Origin: Bacillota bacterium
Lineage (GTDB): Bacteria > Bacillota > Dehalobacteriia > UBA4068 > UBA4997
DNA: 9,726 nt
NCBI GenBank assembly: GCA_017398165.1
Contig: JAFQHB010000065.1
Span: 1 to 9,726 of the forward strand
Direction of reading: 5' to 3'
Positions 1 through 5,510 of the stretch are shown here, piece by piece (the first letter of the stretch is position 1; every line of letters begins with the position of its first letter). Both the position numbers and the translations under genes were made by a program. A model generated the notes under the pieces. The model was given only the letters and a program-made list of their open reading frames with translations. It had not been told where the DNA came from and searched no databases.

Positions 1-17
1 ATAAAGCTTCCTCCCCC
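1..17 (-). promoter_or_regulatory. Ribosome-binding site of the next gene, probably minD
   Basis: On the minus strand, bases 17 to 10 read GGGGGAGG. They are followed by a 7-base spacer (AAGCTTT) and then AT at the window edge, so one more G would complete an ATG start. What is seen is a near-perfect Shine-Dalgarno at the right distance. That the gene is minD is inferred from the usual minC-minD order; none of its coding sequence is in the window. Confidence 0.6.
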
Positions 18-86
18 AATACGTTACTTGCCAAAAAATCCTGTTTATCAATATTCCTGTGGATCAATGCTCCGTTTCATCACGGA

Positions 87-120
87 TATCATCTACTGAT
101 AAATATTATTTACTGATAAC
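87..120. repeat. Two-unit 17-bp imperfect tandem repeat across the minC stop codon
   Basis: Plus-strand bases 87-103 and 104-120 are adjacent 17-mers that match at 14 of 17 positions (shared core TACTGATAA). The unit at 104-120 contains the minC stop (TAA on the minus strand, 106-108) and its last four codons. It looks like a local duplication. Function is unknown; chance is possible in AT-rich sequence. Confidence 0.5.
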
Positions 121-477
121 GTATTTTTCGATCACCACCTCGCCATCGCGGAGAAACGCTGTCTCCGGCTGATATACATCCGGCGAAAGCACGCCATCCG
201 GCGGCCTGGTGATATAAGAAGCTATGCGAATTTGTGTCGGCAAAAGCGACAGCGCCGTGACGGTAGCGCGTTTATTGCCGCCCGCCCCGGCGTGTACCAT
301 ACCCCGCAGCGCACCCATCACCACCACGTGTCCGTCAGCGATTATCTCAGCCCCGGGGTTCACATCCCCCAGCACCACGATATTACCGCCAAAGCGCACC
401 GTCTGGCCAGAGCGCAGCGTACGGTGCAGCAGTGCCGTATCACTGGAGAAATTTATTCTATCTTCTGATAAACCCAA
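106..477 (-). CDS. minC: MinC septum-site protein, C-terminal domain only
   Basis: The 123-residue product matches the C-terminal beta-helix domain of MinC, which binds MinD at the membrane and helps keep FtsZ rings away from the poles. Visible signatures are the RSGQ motif (residues 22-25, tied to MinD binding in E. coli MinC), GNIVVLGDVNPGAEIIA (31-47), the GALRG turn followed by HAGA (55-65) and the RIA..ITRPPDG segment (84-95). Usual MinC proteins exceed 200 residues and carry an N-terminal FtsZ-inhibiting domain of about 100 residues, which is absent here. The start is TTG (477-475), chosen because AGGAGG lies 9 bases upstream and an in-frame TGA lies at 495-493, so the frame cannot extend. 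It sits 279 bases after mrdA and probably precedes minD. The family call is firm. Whether the short form is ancestral, truncated or complemented by a separate N-domain gene cannot be told from this window. Confidence 0.92.
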   Translation of the reverse strand: MGLSEDRINFSSDTALLHRTLRSGQTVRFGGNIVVLGDVNPGAEIIADGHVVVMGALRGMVHAGAGGNKRATVTALSLLPTQIRIASYITRPPDGVLSPDVYQPETAFLRDGEVVIEKYVISK

Positions 478-492
478 GATCCCACGCCTCCT
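478..492 (-). promoter_or_regulatory. minC Shine-Dalgarno and TTG start context
   Basis: AGGAGG occupies 492-487 on the minus strand, with a 9-base spacer before TTG at 477-475. An in-frame TGA (495-493) directly abuts the motif. Together these fix the minC start and show that the missing N-terminal domain is not simply a mis-chosen start codon. Confidence 0.85.
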
Positions 493-601
493 TCAAAAGA
501 AATCAGTTGTTTGCTTTCGCGTACTTTGATTTCTTGATACGAAGCCGTGTTTCCTTGAACTGATGCCGGTTACTTTAGGCGAATTTCCCCCACACATCGG
601 C

Positions 602-650
602 CATAATACGCATTTTGCGCCATATAGCGCCATATAGCGTCATACTGCGG
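602..650. repeat. 10-bp-period tandem repeat upstream of minC
   Basis: On the plus strand 611-620, 621-630, 631-640 and 641-650 are four adjacent decamers: CATTTTGCGC, CATATAGCGC, CATATAGCGT and CATACTGCGG. A partial further unit, CATAATACG, lies at 602-610. The middle two match at 9 of 10 positions. The period equals about one helical turn, so a protein could contact one face repeatedly; that role is inference. Confidence 0.6.
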
Positions 651-660
651 GTGTACCCGC
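647..660. other. Small inverted repeat upstream of minC
   Basis: GCGGGTGTACCCGC has perfectly complementary 6-base arms around a central GT. As RNA it would form a 5-bp stem with a 4-base loop; as DNA it could be an operator half-site pair. There is no T-tract, so it is not a rho-independent terminator. Confidence 0.35.
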
Positions 661-707
661 CATCAGCCGGCAAATATCGCACACCATCCCTTTCCGTATG
701 ATATTTC

Positions 708-752
708 CATTTAAGCCAAATCTAACTGCCAAAAGTCTTTTCTCACCAAGGC
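708..752 (-). repeat. Degenerate copy of the intergenic repeat, abutting the mrdA stop
   Basis: Read on the minus strand this 45-base segment aligns with 7497-7455 at about 35 of 43 positions with one 2-base gap. Shared blocks include GCCTTGG, AGAAAAG, CTTTT and AGATTT. It starts 5 bases after the mrdA stop. In the other copy the stem followed by Ts looks like a terminator; here base changes weaken the stem, so any terminator activity is doubtful. Confidence 0.6.
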
Positions 753-756
753 ACCA

Positions 757-2679
757 CTACTCGTTGTTTGCCGAATATACCTCCACCGTACTGTAATCCT
801 GCAGGCCAAAGTAAGCATCAAACGCTGCCTTGCACACCTTACCGGCCGAGGCATTACCGTGATAACCGTACTCCACCATACCGGCAAAAGCCACCTCGGG
901 ATTTTCTGCCGGGGCAAAGGCTATGAACCAGCCGTGATAATCCTTGTTCTTATCATCACCCACCAGACCGGTCTGTGCCGTGCCTGTCTTGGCCGCCACC
1001 GTGATGGGATAATTACCGAAAAGCGCATAAGCAGTACCGTCTTTCTGCGTTACCGCCACCATCGCATTATGCAGCAGATCCAACGAAGCATCCGAGATAT
1101 CGATAGAATCCATCACCCGCGGCTCCCATTGATAAAGAGTCTCGCCCTCATAATCAATGATTTTATCCACGATATGCGGCTGCATACGCACACCGCCGTT
1201 GGCAATCGTCGCCACTGCCTGAGCCTCCTGCAGCGGGGTATAATAGCTGTAGCCCTGACCGATGGCCATATAGTAGGTATCATAGCGATACCACTTGCCC
1301 TCGCGCCCATCAAAGTTCAGCGCCTTCCACTCCGGATTGGCCAGCAGGCCGCGCGTCTCGCCGGATAATTCAATACCGGTCAGCTTCCCATAGCACAGCT
1401 TCTTAAAGGTATTATACAAATTGTCGATACCGGCCATCGCCGCTACATCCTCAAAATACGTGTTGCAGGATACCGCCAGTGCTGTTTTCAAATTTACCAC
1501 ACCATGCGCCTTGGGGCAGGTAGCCTTGTCCTCCTGCCAGTTGGATGGGCCGCAGACAACGGTGGTATTACCGTCTATCGCCCCGCATACCAGCGCCGCC
1601 AGCGCCGTCGAGGCCTTAAAAGTAGAGCCGATAGGATATGCACCGGATACCGCCCGGTTATAGGTCGGCTTCAAAGTCTCATCATAATAATAATCGGCCA
1701 GAGATCCGGAGATACCGTTAATAAAATCCTGCGGCGAATAATCCGGATAAGAAGCCATACCGAGCACACCACCGGTCTTTACATCCAGCAGCACGCCGGC
1801 ACCGGCCTTGCACTTCGGCCGCGTCTTGGATATCGTAGCGATGGTTTCCGCCAGAGTTTGCTCCATCGCCCGCTGCACGTCGGCGTCGATCGTCAGCACC
1901 AGAGAATTACCCGACACACTGGGCTGATCGGATACCGTCCGCACGATACGGTTGGAGGAATCAACCTCCAGCAGGCGCAGACCGTGTTCGCCGCGCAGAC
2001 CTATCTCCTTGCCACCGGCATCGGTGAAACGCTCCATCGTATACTCCAGACCGGCCTTGCCCACCCAGTCCGTCAGCAGATAATCATAATTCTCCAGCAG
2101 GCTTTCATCGGTATCACTGATCTGCCCCACCTGACCCAGCACGTGACTGGCCAGATTGCCCTGCGGATAGACGCGCTGCGGCTCCTCGATGATCAACAGT
2201 CCGGGCAGCTCGTCCCGGTGCTCCTCCAGTGCGGCCAGTTGATGCTGGCCGGTCGATGCATCCAGCCGGGTAATGATCACCGGCTGATACCCGGATGATG
2301 CCACTTTCAGCTTCTCGCCGATGACATCTGCCGTCAGCTCGGGATCGTTCAGATATTTCGCCAGATTAGCCGCCAGCTCGTCACGCTCATCACTGGGCAC
2401 CTGCGATTTGGATACCGCCACCTCAAAGCATATCTGTGAGCCTGCCAGCTTCTCCATATCGCGGTCATAGATATCGCCGCGCTTGGGCGGCTGCGATACC
2501 ATACGCAGCTGATTGCGGCTGGATATCGAGGCATAAGAATCGGTATCCAATATCTGTAAAGAAAAAAGCTGCGCCCCCAGCAGGAAAAACATCAGCAGTA
2601 GCACCACCACAAAGATCAATATACGGCCGTTCAAAAGCTCGGCACTATCCGTCAGTTCGTCCTTTTTACGCGCAAACAC
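757..2679 (-). CDS. mrdA: Class B penicillin-binding protein 2, elongation transpeptidase
   Basis: This 640-residue protein is a PBP2-type D,D-transpeptidase, which cross-links new peptidoglycan with the MreBCD/RodA elongation complex. It has a short cytoplasmic tail, one membrane anchor (about residues 19-43), a dimerisation domain with RGDIYDRD (67-74) and a C-terminal transpeptidase domain. The catalytic motifs are intact: STFK (Ser352, Lys355), SCN (404-406) and KTG (564-566). Cys376, Cys388, His392 and Cys405 could form a zinc site; His392 and Cys405 have the same 13-residue separation as two zinc ligands reported in proteobacterial PBP2. I start it at GTG 2679-2677, because GGGAGG (2692-2687) lies 7 bases upstream. 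A longer frame from TTG 2724-2722 would add 15 residues encoded by the repeat tract and the Shine-Dalgarno. It lies 66 bases after mreD. No rodA/mrdB is in the window. SpoVD/FtsI-type alternatives are less likely given the mreD neighbour. Confidence 0.95.
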   Translation of the reverse strand: MFARKKDELTDSAELLNGRILIFVVVLLLMFFLLGAQLFSLQILDTDSYASISSRNQLRMVSQPPKRGDIYDRDMEKLAGSQICFEVAVSKSQVPSDERDELAANLAKYLNDPELTADVIGEKLKVASSGYQPVIITRLDASTGQHQLAALEEHRDELPGLLIIEEPQRVYPQGNLASHVLGQVGQISDTDESLLENYDYLLTDWVGKAGLEYTMERFTDAGGKEIGLRGEHGLRLLEVDSSNRIVRTVSDQPSVSGNSLVLTIDADVQRAMEQTLAETIATISKTRPKCKAGAGVLLDVKTGGVLGMASYPDYSPQDFINGISGSLADYYYDETLKPTYNRAVSGAYPIGSTFKASTALAALVCGAIDGNTTVVCGPSNWQEDKATCPKAHGVVNLKTALAVSCNTYFEDVAAMAGIDNLYNTFKKLCYGKLTGIELSGETRGLLANPEWKALNFDGREGKWYRYDTYYMAIGQGYSYYTPLQEAQAVATIANGGVRMQPHIVDKIIDYEGETLYQWEPRVMDSIDISDASLDLLHNAMVAVTQKDGTAYALFGNYPITVAAKTGTAQTGLVGDDKNKDYHGWFIAFAPAENPEVAFAGMVEYGYHGNASAGKVCKAAFDAYFGLQDYSTVEVYSANNE

Positions 2680-2686
2680 GTTGCCA

Positions 2687-2692
2687 CCTCCC
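2687..2692 (-). promoter_or_regulatory. mrdA Shine-Dalgarno that decides its GTG start
   Basis: GGGAGG on the minus strand with a 7-base spacer (TGGCAAC) before GTG at 2679-2677. The upstream TTG (2724-2722), which gives a longer frame, has no comparable motif. Confidence 0.75.
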
Positions 2693-2736
2693 ACTATCAA
2701 TACAACTATCAAAGCAACTGTCAATAATACTGTTTT
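2689..2736 (-). repeat. 12-bp tandem repeat between mreD and mrdA
   Basis: On the minus strand TTGACAGTTGCT (2724-2713), TTGATAGTTGTA (2712-2701) and TTGATAGTGGGA (2700-2689) are adjacent 12-mers sharing TTGAYAGT. A weaker fourth unit, AAAACAGTATTA, lies at 2736-2725. The last unit runs into the mrdA Shine-Dalgarno. The period is a multiple of three, so the tract stays open in the mrdA frame, which explains the spurious N-terminal extension. Confidence 0.6.
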
Positions 2737-2745
2737 CCGGCCGCA

Positions 2746-3264
2746 TCACGACTGCTTGGAAAGCGGCTTCAGCCAGCCGTAAAGCAGCGAACGATACACC
2801 GGCACGTAGATCATCGGTGCCAAAAAGCAATCGACCAGCGCACCGCCCAGAATGATCTGGCTGATACGCGACATCGAGAAAAAATCACCCGAAAGCATCC
2901 CGGCCAGCAGCGCATATAGCAGACAGGCCGCCGTCCAGCCGCCCAGCACCGATACGATGGCTACCAGATAATTCTCCTTAAAAAGCCCCCGGGTAAAGAC
3001 CCCGCATAATCCACCGATCACTGCCCACACCAGCAGATTCAGCCCGATAAAGCGCCCGATCACCACATCCTGCAGCAGACCGCAGATCAGGCCGTGACAA
3101 AACCCACTACGGCTGCCGCGCAACACCCCCGCAAAAACCGGGAAAAACAACAATAGCTGCGGACAAAAAACGCCCCAGCCCAGATTGTTCAGCACACCGT
3201 ACTGCAGGAAAAACACCACCGCATACAGCACTGCCAACACGATATTACGCCGCCAATTCAGCAC
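2746..3264 (-). CDS. mreD: Rod-shape-determining membrane protein MreD
   Basis: This 172-residue, strongly hydrophobic protein has roughly five membrane-spanning stretches (about 8-28, 31-50, 72-94, 103-125 and 134-158), as expected for MreD, the integral membrane partner of MreC in the elongation complex. The sequence family is poorly conserved, so the call rests on length, hydrophobic pattern, features such as the NNLGWGVFCPQLLLFFPVF stretch near residues 26-44, and position directly after mreC. The start is GTG 3264-3262; GGAGGAGG (3279-3272) lies 7 bases upstream. That Shine-Dalgarno lies in a possible 5-bp hairpin (3265-3280). It is 101 bases after mreC and 66 before mrdA, fitting one operon. 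Confidence 0.9.
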   Translation of the reverse strand: MLNWRRNIVLAVLYAVVFFLQYGVLNNLGWGVFCPQLLLFFPVFAGVLRGSRSGFCHGLICGLLQDVVIGRFIGLNLLVWAVIGGLCGVFTRGLFKENYLVAIVSVLGGWTAACLLYALLAGMLSGDFFSMSRISQIILGGALVDCFLAPMIYVPVYRSLLYGWLKPLSKQS

Positions 3265-3280
3265 CGGAGCACCTCCTCCG
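3265..3280 (-). promoter_or_regulatory. Hairpin holding the mreD Shine-Dalgarno
   Basis: On the minus strand CGGAG-GAGGTG-CTCCG forms a perfect 5-bp stem with a 6-base loop that ends one base before the GTG start. The GGAGGAGG motif is split between stem and loop, so folding could modulate initiation. That effect is inference; a 5-bp stem is only moderately stable. Confidence 0.35.
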
Positions 3281-3300
3281 CCAATTCACGCTTGCCATTA

Positions 3301-3338
3301 TTAAATAGAAACCCAAATAAACGCCTAAATAAAAACGC
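3301..3338 (-). repeat. Three-unit imperfect tandem repeat between mreC and mreD
   Basis: On the plus strand TTAAATAGAAAC (3301-3312), CCAAATAAACGC (3313-3324) and CTAAATAAAAACGC (3325-3338) are adjacent units of 12, 12 and 14 bases sharing the pattern YNAAATA(R)AAC. The sequence is A-rich, so part of the similarity may be compositional. Confidence 0.45.
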
Positions 3339-3365
3339 ACCAAAGGAAGCCACACTACCGCACCG

Positions 3366-4193
3366 CTATTTCTGCGTACGCAGCACCATGACCTCCTCCA
3401 GGCGATTAAAATCCACATAAGACGAAACATCGATATCCAGCATCAAACCGTCACTCTGCAGCTCGATGCCGTTAATGTAACCCACCAGCAGACCCTTGGG
3501 ATAGATCCCGCCGTAGCCGGAGGTTATTATCTGCTGATAATTCTCTATATCAGCATCATACGGTACGTGGATCATCGAAAGCAGCGTGTTCTCACCGTTG
3601 CCCTCCACCACGCCGACTGTCCGTGTATTCTGCACCATAGAGCTTACCGCACCGTCGCGATCGGTTATCAGCAATACCTCCGAAGTATTGGCCGAGGTAT
3701 TGATGATCCGCCCGACCAGCCCCTGCGCGCAGACCACCGGCATATCCACCGCAAATCCATCCTGCGAGCCGCCGTTGATGACCATAGTCTTGTACCAGTT
3801 GCTCTGCGAACGGTTGATAACGGTAGTCGTCACGTAATCATACTGCACCTGCTGATCGGCAGTCATATGCAATAGCTGTGACAGGCGCTCATTCTCCAGC
3901 CGGTATTCCTCCAGATCGACCATTTCCTGCTGCAGACGGCTGATCTCATCCCGCAGGCTGTCGTTTTCGGCCTGCAGTGCTTCAATACCCCGAAAGTACG
4001 CTCCCCAGCCCTGCACGTTTCCCGATACAGCACCAGCCCCGTTTTGCAACGGAGCCAGTATCTCTCTCACAAACTGTTCGGGTCCGGAAATGTTGGTCCG
4101 CTCAGTCGATGTCAGCCCGGCCAGGAACAAAACAGCCAGCACCAGCAGCCCCGCCAGACCACCGATAAACACTTTCCTTTTTCTCGGAGTCAA
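3366..4193 (-). CDS. mreC: Rod-shape-determining protein MreC
   Basis: This 275-residue protein has the MreC layout: a basic N-terminus (PRKRK), one membrane anchor (about residues 8-27), a coiled coil (about 68-110) and an extracytoplasmic double beta-barrel. Family blocks are VINRSQSNWYKTMVINGGS (125-143), GLVGRI (158-163), ITDRD (176-180) and ITSGYGGIYPKGLLVG (223-238). MreC links MreB and MreD to PBP2 outside the membrane and promotes PBP2 activity. The start is TTG 4193-4191, preceded 9 bases upstream by GGAGGG (4208-4203). No in-frame ATG near the N-terminus offers an alternative that keeps the membrane anchor. The length is typical. It follows mreB by 75 bases. Confidence 0.95.
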   Translation of the reverse strand: MTPRKRKVFIGGLAGLLVLAVLFLAGLTSTERTNISGPEQFVREILAPLQNGAGAVSGNVQGWGAYFRGIEALQAENDSLRDEISRLQQEMVDLEEYRLENERLSQLLHMTADQQVQYDYVTTTVINRSQSNWYKTMVINGGSQDGFAVDMPVVCAQGLVGRIINTSANTSEVLLITDRDGAVSSMVQNTRTVGVVEGNGENTLLSMIHVPYDADIENYQQIITSGYGGIYPKGLLVGYINGIELQSDGLMLDIDVSSYVDFNRLEEVMVLRTQK

Positions 4194-4242
4194 TACCCCA
4201 CACCCTCCAGATCAGGATTTTTTTAAGCCCAAATTTCACCAG

Positions 4243-4276
4243 TATAGCCCATTATTTGCTATAGCCCATCATTTGC
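4243..4276. repeat. Two-unit 17-bp tandem repeat across the mreB stop codon
   Basis: Plus-strand 4243-4259 and 4260-4276 are adjacent 17-mers, TATAGCCCATTATTTGC and TATAGCCCATCATTTGC, identical at 16 of 17 positions. The second contains the mreB stop (TGA on the minus strand, 4271-4269) and its last codon. The near identity points to a recent local duplication in the mreB-mreC spacer. Confidence 0.8.
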
Positions 4277-5279
4277 GGGTCGCCGCATCCAGGATATGAA
4301 TATTCTCCAATACCTTGCTGGTGCCCAATACCACGGCGTTCAGCGCCTGATCGGACAGATGCACCATAATGTGCGTCTCCATAGATACCAGCTTGGGCAG
4401 GCCGCGCAGCAGCGAGCCGCCGCCCGCCATCACGATACCACGATCCATAATATCTGCGGCCAGCTCCGGCGGCGATTTCTCCAGACACACCTTGATAGCG
4501 TCGATGATCGCCGATACAGGCTCAGCCAGTGCCTGATTGACCTCATCGGTGGTGATGGTCACCGTCTTGGGCAGGCCGGTCAGCAGATCCCGCCCACGGA
4601 CGGAATACGTCTCGCCGCGCTCTTCCTCCTCCAGATAGGCCGAGCCCAGCTTGATCTTGATCTCCTCTGCCGTACGTTCACCGATAGCCAGATTAAATTT
4701 CTTCTTGATATAGTTAACGATAGCATCGTCCATCTTATCACCGGCCACCCGCACCGAATGTACAGTTACCAGACCACCCAGAGAGATCAGGCCGACCTCG
4801 GTGGTGCCGCCGCCGATATCCACGATCATATTACCCACCGGCTCCATCACCGGCAGCCCGGCGCCGATAGCCGCAGCCATCGGTTCTTCGATCAGATATA
4901 CCTCTTTGGCGCCGGCAGTCAGCGCTGCCTCGCGGATAGCGCGCTCTTCTACGCTCGTCACGCCGGAGGGGATACAAATAACGATCCGGGGGCGAGAGAA
5001 TATCGAACGGTTCTTGACCGCCTTATCAATAAAATATTTCAGCATACTCTGGGTAATATCAAAATCAGCGATCACACCGTCCTTCACCGGGCGTATCGCC
5101 ATAATATTACCGGGAGTCCTGCCCAGCATCTTCTTGGCTTCGTTGCCGACAGCCAGTATTTTTTTCGAGTGTTTCTCTACTGCCACCACCGAGGGCTCGG
5201 TAGATATCTCGTCTTTGCCTTTTACATACACCAGCGTATTTGCGGTACCCAGATCGATACCAATATCAATATTAAACAA
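4269..5279 (-). CDS. mreB: Rod-shape-determining actin homologue MreB
   Basis: This 336-residue protein is MreB, the cytoplasmic actin-like ATPase whose membrane-bound filaments guide sidewall synthesis. It shows the phosphate-1 motif DLGTANT (9-15), [12 protein letters not shown] (130-141), the phosphate-2 motif DIGGGTTEV (154-162) and the adenosine motif [11 protein letters not shown] (284-294), all intact. The C-terminal segment ([13 protein letters not shown]) is slightly unusual where many MreBs read ALGTGKALE. The start chosen is TTG 5279-5277, giving the canonical N-terminus [14 protein letters not shown]. Repeated GGAGG motifs (5295-5288) lie 8 bases upstream. The longer frame from TTG 5315-5313 would put that Shine-Dalgarno inside the gene and add 12 atypical residues. 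It is the first gene of the morphogenesis block, after a 231-base leader behind maf. Confidence 0.97.
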   Translation of the reverse strand: MFNIDIGIDLGTANTLVYVKGKDEISTEPSVVAVEKHSKKILAVGNEAKKMLGRTPGNIMAIRPVKDGVIADFDITQSMLKYFIDKAVKNRSIFSRPRIVICIPSGVTSVEERAIREAALTAGAKEVYLIEEPMAAAIGAGLPVMEPVGNMIVDIGGGTTEVGLISLGGLVTVHSVRVAGDKMDDAIVNYIKKKFNLAIGERTAEEIKIKLGSAYLEEEERGETYSVRGRDLLTGLPKTVTITTDEVNQALAEPVSAIIDAIKVCLEKSPPELAADIMDRGIVMAGGGSLLRGLPKLVSMETHIMVHLSDQALNAVVLGTSKVLENIHILDAATRK

Positions 5280-5285
5280 CTGCTG

Positions 5286-5295
5286 CTCCTCCTCC
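5286..5295 (-). promoter_or_regulatory. Repeated Shine-Dalgarno deciding the mreB TTG start
   Basis: The minus strand reads GGAGGAGGAG here, offering overlapping GGAGG motifs, the closest of which leaves an 8-base spacer to TTG at 5279-5277. This supports the 336-residue MreB over a 348-residue version. Confidence 0.8.
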
Positions 5296-5370
5296 GTATT
5301 TTTCAACCATACCAACTATACCGGCTACACAAATTGGCAAATAATTATATGCACAACAAAACTGCACGCA

Positions 5371-5382
5371 TCAGCCGGCTGA
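5371..5382. promoter_or_regulatory. 12-bp perfect palindrome in the mreB leader
   Basis: TCAGCCGGCTGA reads the same on both strands and lies about 92 bases upstream of the mreB start, downstream of the candidate promoter. Such a palindrome could be a binding site for a dimeric regulator. No known operator is recognised, and one 12-bp palindrome in 9.7 kb is not by itself significant. Confidence 0.25.
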
Positions 5383-5447
5383 ATACCTCAAAACAAAAGC
5401 CATAGCAGCCTGTCCGACGCATACAGCAGCCAACACATTCTCCGACA

Positions 5448-5482
5448 AATATATTATATTATATTTTTTATCGCAAATACAA
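5448..5482 (-). promoter_or_regulatory. Candidate sigma-A-type promoter for the mreBCD block
   Basis: The minus strand has two overlapping candidates: TTGTAT (5482-5477), 18 bases, TATAAT (5458-5453); and TTGCGA (5476-5471), 17 bases, TATATT (5453-5448). The TATAAT hexamer is a perfect match to the -10 consensus within a TATAA-repeated stretch. Transcription from here would give mreB a leader of about 165-170 bases. This fits a separately controlled morphogenesis operon downstream of maf, though read-through from valS-folC-maf remains possible. Confidence 0.5.
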
Positions 5483-5510
5483 TATGCTTTCCCTATTTTC
5501 GGGTGTTTTT

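Larger units (their letters stand above)
478..756. other. 279-base spacer between mrdA and minC
   Basis: This spacer holds no convincing gene. Going with transcription it contains a degenerate copy of the repeat also found near 7455-7497 (708-752), a small hairpin (647-660), a 10-bp-period repeat (602-650) and the minC Shine-Dalgarno. I see no good -35/-10 pair for minC. Tiny minus-strand reading frames exist, the longest being 34 codons from ATG at 597-595 to TGA at 495-493, in the same frame as minC. None has a clear ribosome-binding site. Confidence 0.6.

Noticed and set aside
602..650. CRISPR-like array in the mrdA-minC spacer
   Set aside because: The units are 10-bp direct tandem repeats with no spacers between them, which is not CRISPR architecture, and no cas genes are visible.
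1504..2298. 264-codon plus-strand open frame opposite mrdA
   Set aside because: It is antisense to a firmly identified PBP2, with Arg/His/Gln-rich composition and no family signature.
2680..2724. PBP2 start at TTG 2724-2722
   Set aside because: The extra 15 residues are encoded by the 12-bp repeat and the Shine-Dalgarno. GTG 2679-2677 has a well-spaced GGGAGG.
5280..5315. MreB start at TTG 5315-5313
   Set aside because: It adds 12 atypical residues and places the strong GGAGGAGGAG inside the gene; TTG 5279-5277 gives the family-standard N-terminus.
4296..5405. 369-codon plus-strand open frame opposite mreB
   Set aside because: It lies antisense to a gene with every MreB motif, has low-complexity His/Gln/Arg-rich composition and no recognisable domain. 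It is the shadow of the codon usage of mreB.
5345..5422. 25-codon minus-strand frame in the mreB leader
   Set aside because: It has no ribosome-binding site and no recognisable features; open frames this short are expected by chance.
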